The position numbers and the translations under genes were made by a program. This document shows positions 1-9,473 of a DNA stretch of 30,450 nucleotides, piece by piece. The DNA is from Strigomonas culicis (lineage: Eukaryota; Euglenozoa; Kinetoplastea; Trypanosomatida; Trypanosomatidae). Location: assembly GCA_000482145.1 (NCBI GenBank), contig AUXH01000183.1, positions 1-30,450 on the forward strand. The letters are read 5' to 3'. Every line of letters begins with the position of its first letter. The stretch's first letter is position 1. The notes beneath the pieces are model-generated. The model saw only the letters and a program-made list of their open reading frames with translations. It ran no database searches and had not been told where the DNA came from.

Positions 1-160
1 TCGCCGAGGGCAGGGGTGGGGGGGGGGCGCCCCCCCGCCACGCTCCCCCGGCCGGGGCCCTCCTTGTTTCCTTGGCTTTGGGCGGCGCCGTTCCATGCGC
101 GGCGCTGGGCGGAAACACGGCGGTGGCTTCGCCAGGTCGCGCGGGTGTGGGTGGGTGAGG
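1..160. other. GC-rich edge segment with G-run and C-run
   Basis: These bases are far richer in G and C than anything else in the window. A run of ten G (about 18-27, interrupted just upstream by further G blocks) is followed almost at once by a run of seven C, so the segment could form a strong hairpin, and the G-rich strand also fits a G-quadruplex pattern. No open reading frame is convincing here. It may be the end of a neighbouring GC-rich gene or element cut by the window edge. I do not recognise it. Confidence 0.5.
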
Positions 161-318
161 GGCCGTTCAATTGAAGCTGTTACACCAGGGGTCTCAAATG
201 ATTAGAAAGAGAATATATGCCGATAGATGTTCACCTGTCTTCATCTCGCCCTAAGCCAAACGTTTTGCTCCTTTTAATTTTGTTGCAAACGTTTTTTTTT
301 TTAACAACTCAGTGCCAG

Positions 319-704
319 ATGGGTTCCGAAGAAACAGTGAAGATAATTGTTTTGTCTGCTCGTGGAATCGGCACCGGAGAACCTGCGAGGAATGAAGCGA
401 ATATGCGTTGAGCAGATACAAATGATGGAACAGCTCGCAAGTACCAGCACCGCAACAAGGAGGCAGCATTGTACAAGTACACTTCAAAAGTGTACATGAT
501 GGATTTCCACTAGTGTATACTGGAAAGCATCTTGGAACCAGGCCGGCGCGAGGAGTTACGGAGCTGTTTGTCGAGCAGATGAACGCTGTCGATATACACA
601 CAGAGAGTGCAGCTGCCTTCAGCGAAGCAGAACAGGTGGTGTCAGCAGGGCAGGAAGTACGGCAAGTTGTGAGTGGTTTTCGTCACAAATGCGTTTACGT
701 TTGA
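319..704 (+). other. possible decayed coding remnant, unrecognised
   Basis: After a T-run and AG (about 290-312) there is a short open frame from the ATG at 319 (MGSEETVKIIVLSARG...) that stops at 409-411. A second open stretch follows from about 513 to 704 with no ATG start (VEQMNAVDIHTESAAAF...). Base composition over 319-704 is balanced and unlike the T-rich spacer around it, which suggests former coding sequence broken by stops and shifts. I recognise no family. It could equally be an untranslated leader of the next gene. Confidence 0.2.
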
Positions 705-1156
705 TATACTGTACTGACCAATCATACCTGGAAAGCTATGGAGGAGTATGTCCTACGAGTGCTACCAGGGATGCATGTGATCTTTTTGCACGTACGCGAA
801 CACCATCCTTCTTTTTTTTTTTTTGGCCAATGACTTGAAAGGTAAGGATAAAGGAGTTGCATTCCATTTTCACCACATTGCTGTGTATCCAACATTTTTT
901 CCTTCTTTGATATTTGTTGCTTCCAGTTTTTCATATTAAGGTGAAACAAGTGATTCTTGCTCTTCGCTTGTTCATTTTATTGCTAACATTTTGTTTTTCT
1001 TTCTGTAGTGAACAAAAAAAAAAAAACAGGTGATGATTTACATAAGAGTTATAAATGAATATAGTTAATGAAAGCGGAAAAAAAAAAGCGTATGTTCCAC
1101 AATGCGGCACATTCTGTCTTACAAATACATCTTCTTTCTCTACACAACCAACACTT
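705..1156. other. T-rich intergenic spacer
   Basis: This spacer holds several T- and A-runs (around 812-824, 1014-1026 and 1078-1087) and no supported gene. It carries the processing signals for the surface gene that follows. Confidence 0.5.
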
Positions 1157-1158
1157 AG
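1131..1158 (+). promoter_or_regulatory. candidate trans-splice acceptor for surface protein A
   Basis: A pyrimidine-rich tract (cttctttctctacacaacc) ends in an AG at 1157-1158, the last AG before the start codon at 1242. That gives a 5' leader of about 83 nt. A second pyrimidine tract at 1160-1197 has no AG between it and the ATG. Use of this site is inferred from the general kinetoplastid pattern. Confidence 0.45.
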
Positions 1159-1241
1159 TTTTTCATTTTTTCTTTACTTCTAACTCTTTCTATTTTGCCA
1201 TTAACTGGCATACTTAACACATCAAAAAAAAATTCACCGCA

Positions 1242-3230
1242 ATGAGATTGTGGCATAAGCAGCTGCCACGGACGTCACTTTATGCTCTTGTCGCTTGTGT
1301 GGCATTGCTGTTAGGTGTCTGTTCCACGGATGCTTCTACAGTAATTCCCATCACGGACAACATCACATTGTCCAACCGCGCAATCAGTGATGTCGTGTAC
1401 AATGTGAGCACCATGACCACCTCTTCGTCCCAATCAGTCAATTCTTTCACGGACTGCAGCCTCATGGGCGGCGGCATTGGCTTCACTGCGTTCTTGAGCT
1501 CTGTCTCCGGCACTTCCATTCCCGTATTCAACCTCACCATGACCCAGACAGTTGTCACCAGCGCTACCATCCTCATCACTGGGTACTTTCCGCCCTACTC
1601 GAACTTGATGATCTCGCACACGACGGCCACGATGAAGGGCACCACCCCACTCTACAACTTTCAAAGTCTCGTGCCCGAAAATCATGTGATTGTCTACGTA
1701 TACGAGACAACCGCGACGTGGAATAACGACGGCACTGGTGGTGCTGTGCTCCTCATGGGTGGCTCTGTGAGACAACTGTTCCAGACGTACAGCGGTCTGT
1801 ACATGGTCAACACGCATGCCAGGTACGCCGCACACATACTGCATCAGGCGAAGCCGGAATGCTCCACCACAGCGCACTGCTTGGATATTTACAGTGGACT
1901 TTTTGCCATTGATGTCGCAACGTGCACGGACTGCACTGGTGAGTTTCTACGAAGTGAAAATACCGCTTCCTTCTTGACTGGGGCATACAATGGTGTGGTG
2001 CGCATCTCAAATTGCACATCTACAGGGAGGCATGCTTTCATAGGAACCTTAGGGACAATCTCGTTCCAGTTCTCTGGTACCGGCAACCTTGTTTTCTACG
2101 GCATAACAGTGGACAGCACATTTTTAGGTGCTGGCACTGCTAACATAGGACTGGCAGGTGTGGGTTACTTGTCTTTCATGCACGTCAACGCAGTCTCTGT
2201 TGGTGCTATATCTGCTGCCTTGCCAAGTATGACTAACAGCGATAATGTTGTCTGGATGGGCAACATCACGTTGAATGGCACGCTCCTGACTTCTGTCTCC
2301 GACCTTTCATCGAGCAATTTAACGGCCAACTACTTCTTGGATCCGTATGGTATGGTATCTGAGGTCACGGGAATCTCGGGAGTTGCGGACGCGGTTGGGT
2401 CTCCCGCCTCCGTATTCTGCGCGCGCCCCGGCTTCTCCAACGCCTCCTGGGAGACGTTCAACACGTGGAAGCGCGCCAAGTGCAACTGCAATAACGGTAC
2501 CTACGGCCCCTACTGCATGCAGATCCCAGACCCCATCTCCTACTATGTGAACTACAAGGGAGGGGACACAGCCATTCCGCTAAGCACTGGGTTTATCATA
2601 GGTATCATTGTGGTTCCTATTTGCTTTTTGCTTGTGGTGCTGAGTCTTTTGTTGTTATGTGTTTTATGCTGCCGAAAGAAACGAACCGTCCAGTATACTT
2701 GTGACAGTGATACATCCAGTGAAGTGTACGCTGGTGCCAAAGTGAACTCTCGGAATGGATCAACGTGTTGTCGGATCAACTCACAGCGCTCTTTTTCGTA
2801 TTACGGCAGGAATCCGTCGAATCTGAATCGCCGGATGAGCTCTCAGGATTTTAGTTGTTCCGGCACTGGAGAACCATTGACTATGAACCAGCGGAGGAAC
2901 TCACAAGGACCCAATGCATCTTTCACCAGGAGACCCATGGGTATGAATCAGCGGAGAATCTCACAAGGACCCAACGCATCTTTCACCGGGAGACCCATGG
3001 GTATGAATCAGCGGAGAATCTCACAAGGACCCACTTCATTTTCCAATAGAAGTTCACTTTCACAGCGTGGTGAAGATGTACAAATGCAAGAGATTGAACC
3101 GAGAGGCAATGTTGCGCTCGAGGCAAGCAGTGGAGGAGTCAACGGAAGGCGTCGTTCTTTCAGCGCAATCCGTTACGTGGATCTCAAAGAAGATGACGCG
3201 GTTGAAGCATATAATTCTTACTTCGAATAA
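1242..3230 (+). CDS. surface protein A: type I membrane glycoprotein, beta-rich ectodomain
   Basis: This 662-residue protein starts at the first ATG after the splice acceptor. Residues 1-31 form a signal peptide (hydrophobic core ALVACVALLLGVC). Residues 32-390 are Ser/Thr/Gly-rich with short hydrophobic strands and many NxS/T sites, which suggests a beta-helix-like fold. A Cys motif follows at about 393-430 and ends in YGPYC, then DPISYY. Residues 451-477 are a membrane helix followed by RKKR. The cytoplasmic tail (478-662) contains three 20-residue repeats and an acidic end. The protein is clearly paralogous to surface protein C (shared motifs TTATM.GTTPL and NLTMT) and less closely to B and D. 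It lacks the Cys-rich stalk modules of its paralogues. Adhesion or coat function is inferred from architecture only; I cannot name the family. Confidence 0.85.
   Translation: MRLWHKQLPRTSLYALVACVALLLGVCSTDASTVIPITDNITLSNRAISDVVYNVSTMTTSSSQSVNSFTDCSLMGGGIGFTAFLSSVSGTSIPVFNLTMTQTVVTSATILITGYFPPYSNLMISHTTATMKGTTPLYNFQSLVPENHVIVYVYETTATWNNDGTGGAVLLMGGSVRQLFQTYSGLYMVNTHARYAAHILHQAKPECSTTAHCLDIYSGLFAIDVATCTDCTGEFLRSENTASFLTGAYNGVVRISNCTSTGRHAFIGTLGTISFQFSGTGNLVFYGITVDSTFLGAGTANIGLAGVGYLSFMHVNAVSVGAISAALPSMTNSDNVVWMGNITLNGTLLTSVSDLSSSNLTANYFLDPYGMVSEVTGISGVADAVGSPASVFCARPGFSNASWETFNTWKRAKCNCNNGTYGPYCMQIPDPISYYVNYKGGDTAIPLSTGFIIGIIVVPICFLLVVLSLLLLCVLCCRKKRTVQYTCDSDTSSEVYAGAKVNSRNGSTCCRINSQRSFSYYGRNPSNLNRRMSSQDFSCSGTGEPLTMNQRRNSQGPNASFTRRPMGMNQRRISQGPNASFTGRPMGMNQRRISQGPTSFSNRSSLSQRGEDVQMQEIEPRGNVALEASSGGVNGRRRSFSAIRYVDLKEDDAVEAYNSYFE
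2883..3044 (+). repeat. 60-bp tandem repeats in the tail of surface protein A
   Basis: There are three units of 60 bp, starting at 2883, 2943 and 3003, the last incomplete. Each encodes about 20 residues beginning MNQRR.SQGP, with a basic RR and a serine that could be a phosphorylation site. Units 2 and 3 are almost identical over their shared length. The same 20-residue periodicity is seen in the tail of surface protein C with different sequence. Confidence 0.9.
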
Positions 3231-4230
3231 CTATTCTTTTCTTTTGAATAGTAGTTTTCTCGTTACAGAGAAGTGCGTTCGCTGCCACATCTCTTCTTTT
3301 ATTATATCTGTATGTATATATGTATGCATGTATTTTTTTTTTTGCGCCTTTTTTAAATAATTGCATTGTTATGTGCATTGGTTCTAGATAAACACTATTC
3401 CTACTTGTTTTCTCCTTTTTTCACTCGAGCCTTTTTTCTGTTTTCTTCTCTACTTTTTTTTTTCAATCAAAATGTGAAATATAAGTTCTTCTTTTTTCTT
3501 GAAATATTTTCGGTGTTCAATCGCTTTCTTTCTCAATTCTGTTTCCATGGAAAAGTATCTTGTTCGTTTCTTTTTTCATGCATATGTGATTTCTTATCAT
3601 GTAAGTACCTCCCCCCTCTCATGCACATCTGCCTTCCCCCCTTTCTCTTACTGTTTCAATACGATTAGTGTACATCTGCAGTAGAAAGAGAACCTGGATG
3701 CGCGTAGTCCACAACTAACACGTTGAACGGAGCATCCATGCACAATAGTTATGTGGGTTGCGAGATGTTTTTCTCACGTGCATATGCCTCCCGAAACTTA
3801 CGGATGCATGGGCCGCCGTGCCATTCACGCGATCGTTAAGTGAATTCTAGCTGATCAATGATGGATAGTCCTCCACTTCGTTGTTCAGCGGGAAGGTAAG
3901 GTGGCTGAAGGCCTATCATGTTGCTATCACACATACGAGCTACGATCTGTTTGAAGCTTCACTTGGTGGATATGTACACGATATCTGCTATGGCGCGCCG
4001 TCTACCACTGTCTGATCTCCAAGACGGTTCCCTCTCTCTCTGTTCCTCCATTTTCATGTGTATTGTTCAAGGAGCGACGGCGGAGTAGATGCTGACTGAC
4101 TGAGAGCGTACGCACAGCCGCATGAATAGTGATACCCATGAATCTTACTCTCTTTCATTCGTGTACTGGATGAGATGATTCACCATATGGAATGCATTGT
4201 TTGTGTATATAGTAAGCTTCACGTTTCACT
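3231..4230. other. intergenic region without a supported gene
   Basis: The first part (3231-3680) is T-rich with several poly(T) runs and resembles a 3' untranslated region plus processing signals. The second part (3681-4200) has balanced composition, carries stops in all frames and no recognisable coding match. It may be old degraded sequence. Confidence 0.5.
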
Positions 4231-4266
4231 TCTCTTTCTCTTTTTCTTCTTTTTTTTTTGTTCCAG
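4231..4266 (+). promoter_or_regulatory. trans-splice acceptor for the glycosyltransferase-like gene
   Basis: A nearly pure pyrimidine tract from about 4227 runs into a T-run and ends with ttccag, AG at 4265-4266. The first ATG downstream is at 4279, which leaves a 12-nt leader. This site rules out the longer open frame beginning with TTG at 4258. Confidence 0.6.
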
Positions 4267-4278
4267 GTTTTGTTTCTC

Positions 4279-5691
4279 ATGCTCAAAATGAAGCGACGTC
4301 GTCTTTCCCGGTTTGCCCTCATCGTCCTCGCCTTCACAATCGCCTTCGCGGTGTATTGGGTGATCGACGCACGGTGCTCACCTGTACAGCCGCTGGTGTC
4401 GCCCACATCCCTTGCACCGACGCATGCACGGACCACTGACGCTCCGCCGACGCTGCCAAGCGCACCCACCACCACCGAATTGACTGTTTCTACTTCGGCG
4501 CCGCCCAATCTGATTCTGACAAAGCTCATGAGCGCTGTGACCGAGGCGGACTTGGAGTTCTATCAGTGCGCGCTGGACCGCTTCCGGTATGATGGCCCCC
4601 CGGAGGAGGTCATCCCGGTCGGTGTGGTGCCGCTCACCATCGAGCGCAGTCTCTTTCGGACGCTCCTTTGCAACTTGACAGTCTCCTTCAAGCATTTGGT
4701 TGTGATTGTCAGCGGCTTTGCGGATGACGTAAACGATGATATCAAGGCACTGGAAATACTATTGCCGAAGGACCACTTCCACGTCTACCGGAGGCCGGAG
4801 ATCACTTCGTTCAGCGGAGGCGTGAACACTGGCTTTGAATTTGCCCTGAGCTTGCCCTTCGACGAGGCTCCGTACCTCACTGTGTTCAACTCGGACACGC
4901 GGTACAGCGCCAACTACCTCAACCGCTTTGCACGCTTCGTGCGCGAGACGGTGCTGCCGGACAAGCCGCTCTTCGAGCAGCTCACGAAGGAGGTGGAGGA
5001 CGAGGTGGCCGCCGCGAAGCGAGAGAACCGCACGACGCTGCGCACCCTCGGGCTGAAGGGGCTGTCCCAGTCCGTCGCGCTGCCGGACCGCCTGCGCTAT
5101 GGCGACCCGCAGGTGATGCGGGACCTATTTGCGAACCACACCGGCATCTTCACGCACGTCACGCGGACGATGTGCGCCTTCGCGGTCTCGCGCCTGGTGG
5201 TCGCGACCGTGGGGCTGTACGACGAGAACTTTTTCCCTGCGTACGGCGAGGACTACGACTGGGTGCCGCGGGCTGACTTGATGGGCTTTAAGCACTGGGA
5301 GCCCGGGGAGACGAACATCTTTGGGTCTTTTCAGCATATCCTTAACGGGATGCTCGGGACCGTGGGCGTCGTGAAGGACCGCACGCCCGCCTCCTTCTAC
5401 CTCGGTGTGAGCCTGCGCAACATGATTGATCTGTGGATGAGCTTCAAATACTCCGCCCACAAGTTGGGAAAATATTCAGGTACTCTGGCTCAAAAGCCGT
5501 ATCTGACTGTCACGTATACAAGTCCCTTTAATGCGACGGGTATAGTGATCCCCCTCGATGTCTGGGTGTTGGATGAAGCATACATAAATAGTATCAAATC
5601 TGTAGGGTTTGGCTACACACCGAAAGAAAACGTGGTGGAGTATAATCTGTCCCTTCTCCTCCCACTTAACATGTCCCAGTACACTCCGTAA
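4279..5691 (+). CDS. type II membrane glycosyltransferase-like protein (GT2-like)
   Basis: The protein has 470 residues if it starts at the ATG at 4279; the ATG at 4288 is also possible. A short basic N-terminus (MLKMKRRR) precedes one hydrophobic helix at about residues 11-27 and then a Pro/Thr-rich stem, the typical layout of a Golgi signal-anchored glycosyltransferase. The pattern GGVNTGFEFAL, then about 15 residues on FNSDTR (D206), matches the nucleotide-sugar-binding region of GT-A fold family 2 enzymes. AYGEDYDW (E324, D325) resembles their acidic catalytic motif. The gene is GC-rich and lacks the repeats of its neighbours. Donor and acceptor sugars cannot be told. A role in glycosylating surface proteins such as its neighbours is a guess from context. 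Confidence 0.7.
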   Translation: MLKMKRRRLSRFALIVLAFTIAFAVYWVIDARCSPVQPLVSPTSLAPTHARTTDAPPTLPSAPTTTELTVSTSAPPNLILTKLMSAVTEADLEFYQCALDRFRYDGPPEEVIPVGVVPLTIERSLFRTLLCNLTVSFKHLVVIVSGFADDVNDDIKALEILLPKDHFHVYRRPEITSFSGGVNTGFEFALSLPFDEAPYLTVFNSDTRYSANYLNRFARFVRETVLPDKPLFEQLTKEVEDEVAAAKRENRTTLRTLGLKGLSQSVALPDRLRYGDPQVMRDLFANHTGIFTHVTRTMCAFAVSRLVVATVGLYDENFFPAYGEDYDWVPRADLMGFKHWEPGETNIFGSFQHILNGMLGTVGVVKDRTPASFYLGVSLRNMIDLWMSFKYSAHKLGKYSGTLAQKPYLTVTYTSPFNATGIVIPLDVWVLDEAYINSIKSVGFGYTPKENVVEYNLSLLLPLNMSQYTP

Positions 5692-5800
5692 CACTCTCTT
5701 GGCCGTAGAGCACGTGGGATACAGCGCAAAGCCGCTGTAAGGCTTACACCGTCCTCTTTGCTACTAATGTCTCTCCTATAAAAAAAAGAAGGGAAACCAC

Positions 5801-5820
5801 TTTCTTTCTTTCTTTCTTTC
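5801..5820 (+). repeat. (TTTC)5 microsatellite
   Basis: Five perfect TTTC units lie 110 bp after the glycosyltransferase stop codon, in its presumed 3' untranslated region. Confidence 0.9.
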
Positions 5821-5885
5821 AAGTGCTTTGACTAGTTAGTTTCAATCAGTTTTATTTATTTACTTGTATACACAAATGTAAAAGA

Positions 5886-6330
5886 AAAGTAGTATTGACA
5901 GAACTCTATATGCAAGTTCTATCGTGCCATGCACTAAAGGACGACGTAACACAAAGCAGCGTTTAAATGTCAAAACAAATCAACAATCATGTCTTTTTCT
6001 TCTTCTCTTATACTATTGCATTGCTTTCGTCCTCACTCACTCCAATTGACACACCACCTAACATTCAACAAACAGAGAATGAGCGAAGGAGATAAGCGGA
6101 ACATAAAAGTGGTATGAGTGATAGTGCATGTGCTTGTTCTACCACGCCACACAGTAAAGAATTACCTGACACAAAGCAGCGTTTTTATGGCAAAAAAAAA
6201 AAATTAACAATAGTGTTCCTTTTCTCTTCTTTTATAGTATTCGTTTTTAAATCTTCACTTACTTCAATTTGTGTACCACCTACCACTCACTGGAAGGATA
6301 ATGATAAGAGGAGACAAACAGAAAAAAAAA
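5886..6330 (+). repeat. diverged tandem duplication of about 220 bp
   Basis: Copy one spans about 5886-6104 and copy two about 6105-6330. Both begin aaaagt.gtat, share acacaaagcagcgttt at 5949 and 6169 (220 bp apart), continue through a T-rich stretch ending in tatt, and then share a caccaccta block near 6052 and 6275. Small indels and substitutions separate them. The unit has no open frame and looks like a duplicated spacer segment. Confidence 0.75.
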
Positions 6331-6519
6331 ACTGTATTCCGCGAGGAAGGTGTTATTATCTCAGCACATGAAGAAATAATGTTCATTTTACTTGCTCACA
6401 CGTTGATGCGCTTCGTACTTGCGGTACTTATACTGTTTCTCTTCTCTTTATCTTTCGCTCTTTTCTTTTCATGACAAAAGGTACTACTAGCTAACACTGA
6501 AGCGGTGCGGAAGTCGGCT
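6331..6519. other. T-rich spacer before the LRR remnant
   Basis: There is no supported gene. A pyrimidine tract near 6432-6470 is followed by AG at about 6479, which could be the old splice acceptor of the decayed LRR gene downstream. Confidence 0.35.
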
Positions 6520-7210
6520 TGCTCCCCTGTGTATGCAGAGCGGCCAGGACTTCATAGTCAGCTTTACACACGAGTTGATGGTGATAGAGGGCGTCCGCGG
6601 CAGATCACTGACGGCTGCATTGAGCCCTCTCGCATACACTCGGAAGGGGCACTCCTTCATTTTGGCAGCAGACGCGTTGTGCTTGGCGACCTAAACTTAC
6701 TTGATGATGATCAACTGGATACATGAAGAGTATGTAGACTTGTGGCACAGCGTGTATGGACTGGATGACAACGATGGCTAAGGTAAGTGGCCTCACATGG
6801 CTGCGCAACTGTGAATACCTCAAAGGCTTGCACACGATCAACTTCCGCTCTTGCGAAAAAAAAAACAGCACACTGGCGGGGATCAAAGGTTTACTGAGAC
6901 TAAAGCACAACGACTTGTCTGACTCCAGCGTGACCAGACCTGCCGGACTGGCCTTCAAACAGTCAACCTGCATGGATGCAATGCGCTAATGGACTTCACC
7001 AACCTGAAGAATATCCGTCAACTTGAAGTAGTAAGTTTGAGCGGAAAGCACGTAGAGGATATGTCCATTCGAAGGGAGGCGATTCATCTAAGTAGTTTCA
7101 ACCTCAGCAGAATTCGAGTGGCAGACCTCGATTCTATACGAAAATGTACATCATTGAAAAGTTCAAACGCTACAAAGTGTAGTAGTGTGCATAGTATAGA
7201 GGTATTAAAG
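6520..7210 (+). pseudogene. decayed leucine-rich-repeat gene remnant
   Basis: Short open stretches in different frames show LRR-type sequence. From about 6786 one reads SGLTWLRNCEYLKGLHTINF, then LAGIKGLLRL. From 6989 one reads LKNIRQLEVVSLSG, later VADLDSIRKCTSLKSSN. The hydrophobic spacing and the 'LR-x-C-T' element match the repeats of the two LRR genes in this window. Stops, an A10 run at about 6857-6866 and frame changes break it, and no start or full repeat series survives. The part before about 6740 is weaker and may be the former N-terminal region. Confidence 0.6.
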
Positions 7211-7236
7211 TCAAACCGTAAGAGGGGAGAAAAGTG

Positions 7237-7560
7237 TCATTATTCATGCGGCGTACATGTATTCACGCGTTGTAAAGTTTGTGATATCTGTATCCATTGT
7301 GCAAAAAAACAAAAGCAAACAGCGGTTATCTGTATATATATAGATAAATATATGTGATTTGGAGAGCTATCTTTTTTTTATCTCCTCTTCTATATTGAAA
7401 AATAAAAACTATATGTTACACATGCGCACTACATCACTCCTTTCATTTTGCGCCCTTTTGTTTTTTCTACTAGATATGTTTCTCTTTTGTGTTAGCATCC
7501 ATAGTTATTTCAGTTTCTACTATAGGAATTCTGAAACCGTACATATACATAGATAAATCT
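7237..7560 (+). repeat. dispersed flanking module, copy 1
   Basis: This segment matches copy 2 (21315-21600) and copy 3 (27180-27330). Shared blocks include atctgtatccattgtgcaaa (7288 and 21367), a T-rich stretch and a catagttattt block (about 7499, 21553 and 27312). Just after the last block this copy continues directly into gaattctgaaacc (7526), whereas copy 2 carries about 880 extra bp before its equivalent at 22444. It forms the upstream flank of LRR gene 1. Confidence 0.65.
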
Positions 7561-7580
7561 TCAACGAGAAAAAATAACAG

Positions 7581-7632
7581 GCTTTTTTTAATTTCTTTTT
7601 CCTTTTCATCTTTGTTCATATGGCTCGCCCAG
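7581..7632 (+). promoter_or_regulatory. candidate trans-splice acceptor for LRR gene 1
   Basis: A T-rich tract (7581-7618) is followed by the first AG at 7631-7632. That AG lies downstream of the in-frame ATG at 7620, so if it is used the first ATG of the mRNA is 7686. The paralogue at 22628 begins at the position equivalent to 7686, which supports this choice. Confidence 0.5.
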
Positions 7633-7685
7633 GTAAACGTTGCAAGAAGAATAAGAATGTGGTGTATTCCGTCACGTCCACTGCA

Positions 7686-9473
7686 ATGGAATGCACGACG
7701 GATAACTTGGAGGAGGGAAACGTGTGGACGGCCGTGAGCAGCTGCGCGATGGAGCTGGTGACGGCGCATCTGCCGCGCGTGTCGTGTGCGGTGTGCGCGT
7801 CCGACCGCAACGTGCGGGCTCTGGCGGAACTCAACGGCCCTGCGCACACGCACCAAGTGGAGCTTTCGAACAGGAAGTTATTTCACAGAGGTGAAGATGG
7901 CACTGTCGCTGTAAAAGTGTGGGAACACGTGGTACGGTTTGAACACGATGAAGGTTGTGAAGGTCCTGCATTGTGCGTAATCGATGTTTGTAATGTGGAA
8001 GCTGTCGAGCTTGCAGTGTGGTGGCTTCAAGTGGTTGGCGTGCGCTCGCTGATGTTGATAAATCTAAACGAACTAGCCAACATTTCTTTGATACACACCA
8101 TGAGTGTATTGCTTACTGAAGGAAAACTAACACACGAAGGGAAAGCTCTTCCATTGGTGCTGGAGGAACTGACACTTCAAGGGAAAGCTCACACTGGCCA
8201 AACAATGCAAGAATTATACTTTATCGCGCGGTGTCAACACCTGCAACAACTGAAAATAAAGTATATTACGTTGAACTCTCTGGATGGTTTTCAGAATCTC
8301 ATAAACCTGAAGGAAGTGTATCTCTCAGGTACGGATGCAGAGACGCTCTTCCCTTTGAGACACTGTGTATTGCTAGAGAAGGTCTATCTGGGCAGGGGTG
8401 AAGTGTATTCATTAGAGGGTCTTGAGCGGCTGACCGCGCTCCGCGAGTTGAGCATTTTTTATTCGTCCATAACCACCTTGAAGCACCTGTGTGAATGCCG
8501 ACAACTGGAAAAGTTGGATATCTATCATTGCAACTCTCTCACATCATTAGAAGGACTCCAAGATATGACTGAGCTTACTGCTCTTGACCTTTCTTATGCA
8601 AAGGTGAGTGATATCAGTTTTCTACGAAAATGTACGATAATGAAAGAAATGAGCCTATGTGAGTGCAATAATCTCCTTTCCTTGGATGGTTTGCAGGACA
8701 TGACGGCGCTCACAGAGCTTGACCTGCACGATTCGACTGTGCGTGACATCAGCTTACTGAGAACATGCACGCGAATGACCAAGTTAAATCTAAGTCACTG
8801 TAGTCAGGTGCAATCGCTGGAAGGGTTGCAGGACATGACGGCGCTCACACAGCTTGAACTTTCCAGTGTGAAGGTGAGTGACCTTACCTTCCTTAGGAAG
8901 TGCACGCGAATGACCAATTTAAGACTAAGGTGGTGCGGCGAATTGCAATCACTAGACGGGTTGCAGGACATGACGGCGCTCACAGAGCTTGATCTGTTCG
9001 ATTCGACTGTGCGTGATCTCAGCTTCCTGAGGAAATGCACGCAAATGGCCAATTTAAGACTAAGGTGGTGCGGCGAATTGCAATCACTAGACGGGTTGCA
9101 GGACATGACGGCGGTGACAGAACTGGACCTTTGCAAGACAGACGTAAATGACCTCACCTTCCTGAAGCAATGGACACAACTGAGACGTTTAAATGTAGGG
9201 GGGTGCTGTGACTTACAATCTCTTGATGGGCTGCAGGGCATGAAAGCGCTCGCAAGTCTTGATATTACATTTACAAAAGTGAGTGATCTGAGTATTCTGA
9301 TGAATTGTACGAACTTGCAGTGTATTACCTTACTTTACTGCACTGAGCTACACTCATTGAAGGGACTAGAGGGCTTACAAAGGCTTAAGAGTATTTCCAT
9401 ATCGTCCCGCATGGATGGAAATGTTGATAAAATATCAATACCATCAAGTAAAGTAGTAATACGTTATCTGTGA
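7686..9473 (+). CDS. leucine-rich-repeat protein 1
   Basis: The protein has 595 residues from the ATG at 7686 (617 if the ATG at 7620 is used). The first 150 residues form a conserved N-terminal region shared with LRR gene 2. It includes a CAVCASDRNVRALAELN motif and WEHVV.FE, followed by WWLQVVGVRSL. From about residue 170 to the end there are LRRs of about 22-23 residues. The central ones are organised as exact 45-residue pairs (LTELDL...VRDLSFLRKCT, then L.L..C..LQSLDGLQDM). No signal peptide or membrane helix is visible, so an intracellular location is likely. LRR arrays usually bind proteins; the partner is unknown. It lies downstream of a decayed LRR gene and carries the flanking module seen near LRR gene 2 and surface gene D. 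Confidence 0.85.
   Translation: MECTTDNLEEGNVWTAVSSCAMELVTAHLPRVSCAVCASDRNVRALAELNGPAHTHQVELSNRKLFHRGEDGTVAVKVWEHVVRFEHDEGCEGPALCVIDVCNVEAVELAVWWLQVVGVRSLMLINLNELANISLIHTMSVLLTEGKLTHEGKALPLVLEELTLQGKAHTGQTMQELYFIARCQHLQQLKIKYITLNSLDGFQNLINLKEVYLSGTDAETLFPLRHCVLLEKVYLGRGEVYSLEGLERLTALRELSIFYSSITTLKHLCECRQLEKLDIYHCNSLTSLEGLQDMTELTALDLSYAKVSDISFLRKCTIMKEMSLCECNNLLSLDGLQDMTALTELDLHDSTVRDISLLRTCTRMTKLNLSHCSQVQSLEGLQDMTALTQLELSSVKVSDLTFLRKCTRMTNLRLRWCGELQSLDGLQDMTALTELDLFDSTVRDLSFLRKCTQMANLRLRWCGELQSLDGLQDMTAVTELDLCKTDVNDLTFLKQWTQLRRLNVGGCCDLQSLDGLQGMKALASLDITFTKVSDLSILMNCTNLQCITLLYCTELHSLKGLEGLQRLKSISISSRMDGNVDKISIPSSKVVIRYL
8561..9370 (+). repeat. six 135-bp LRR units in LRR gene 1
   Basis: The gacatgacggcgctcac-type block recurs at 8561, 8696, 8831, 8966, 9101 and 9236, exactly 135 bp apart. 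Each 135-bp unit codes for two LRRs. The units starting at about 8905 and 9040 share a stretch of tens of identical bases, which indicates recent duplication or gene conversion. Confidence 0.9.

Noticed and set aside
217..411. Small protein with a hydrophobic stretch that looks like a signal peptide
   Set aside because: The hydrophobic residues are translated from a T-run that looks like a splice-site pyrimidine tract, so the first half is probably not coding.
3366..3684. Open frames rich in Phe, Leu and Ser after surface protein A
   Set aside because: They are translations of T-rich 3' untranslated and spacer sequence with no motif. The same holds for similar Phe-rich frames near 16592-16960, 20929-21279 and 27922-28221.
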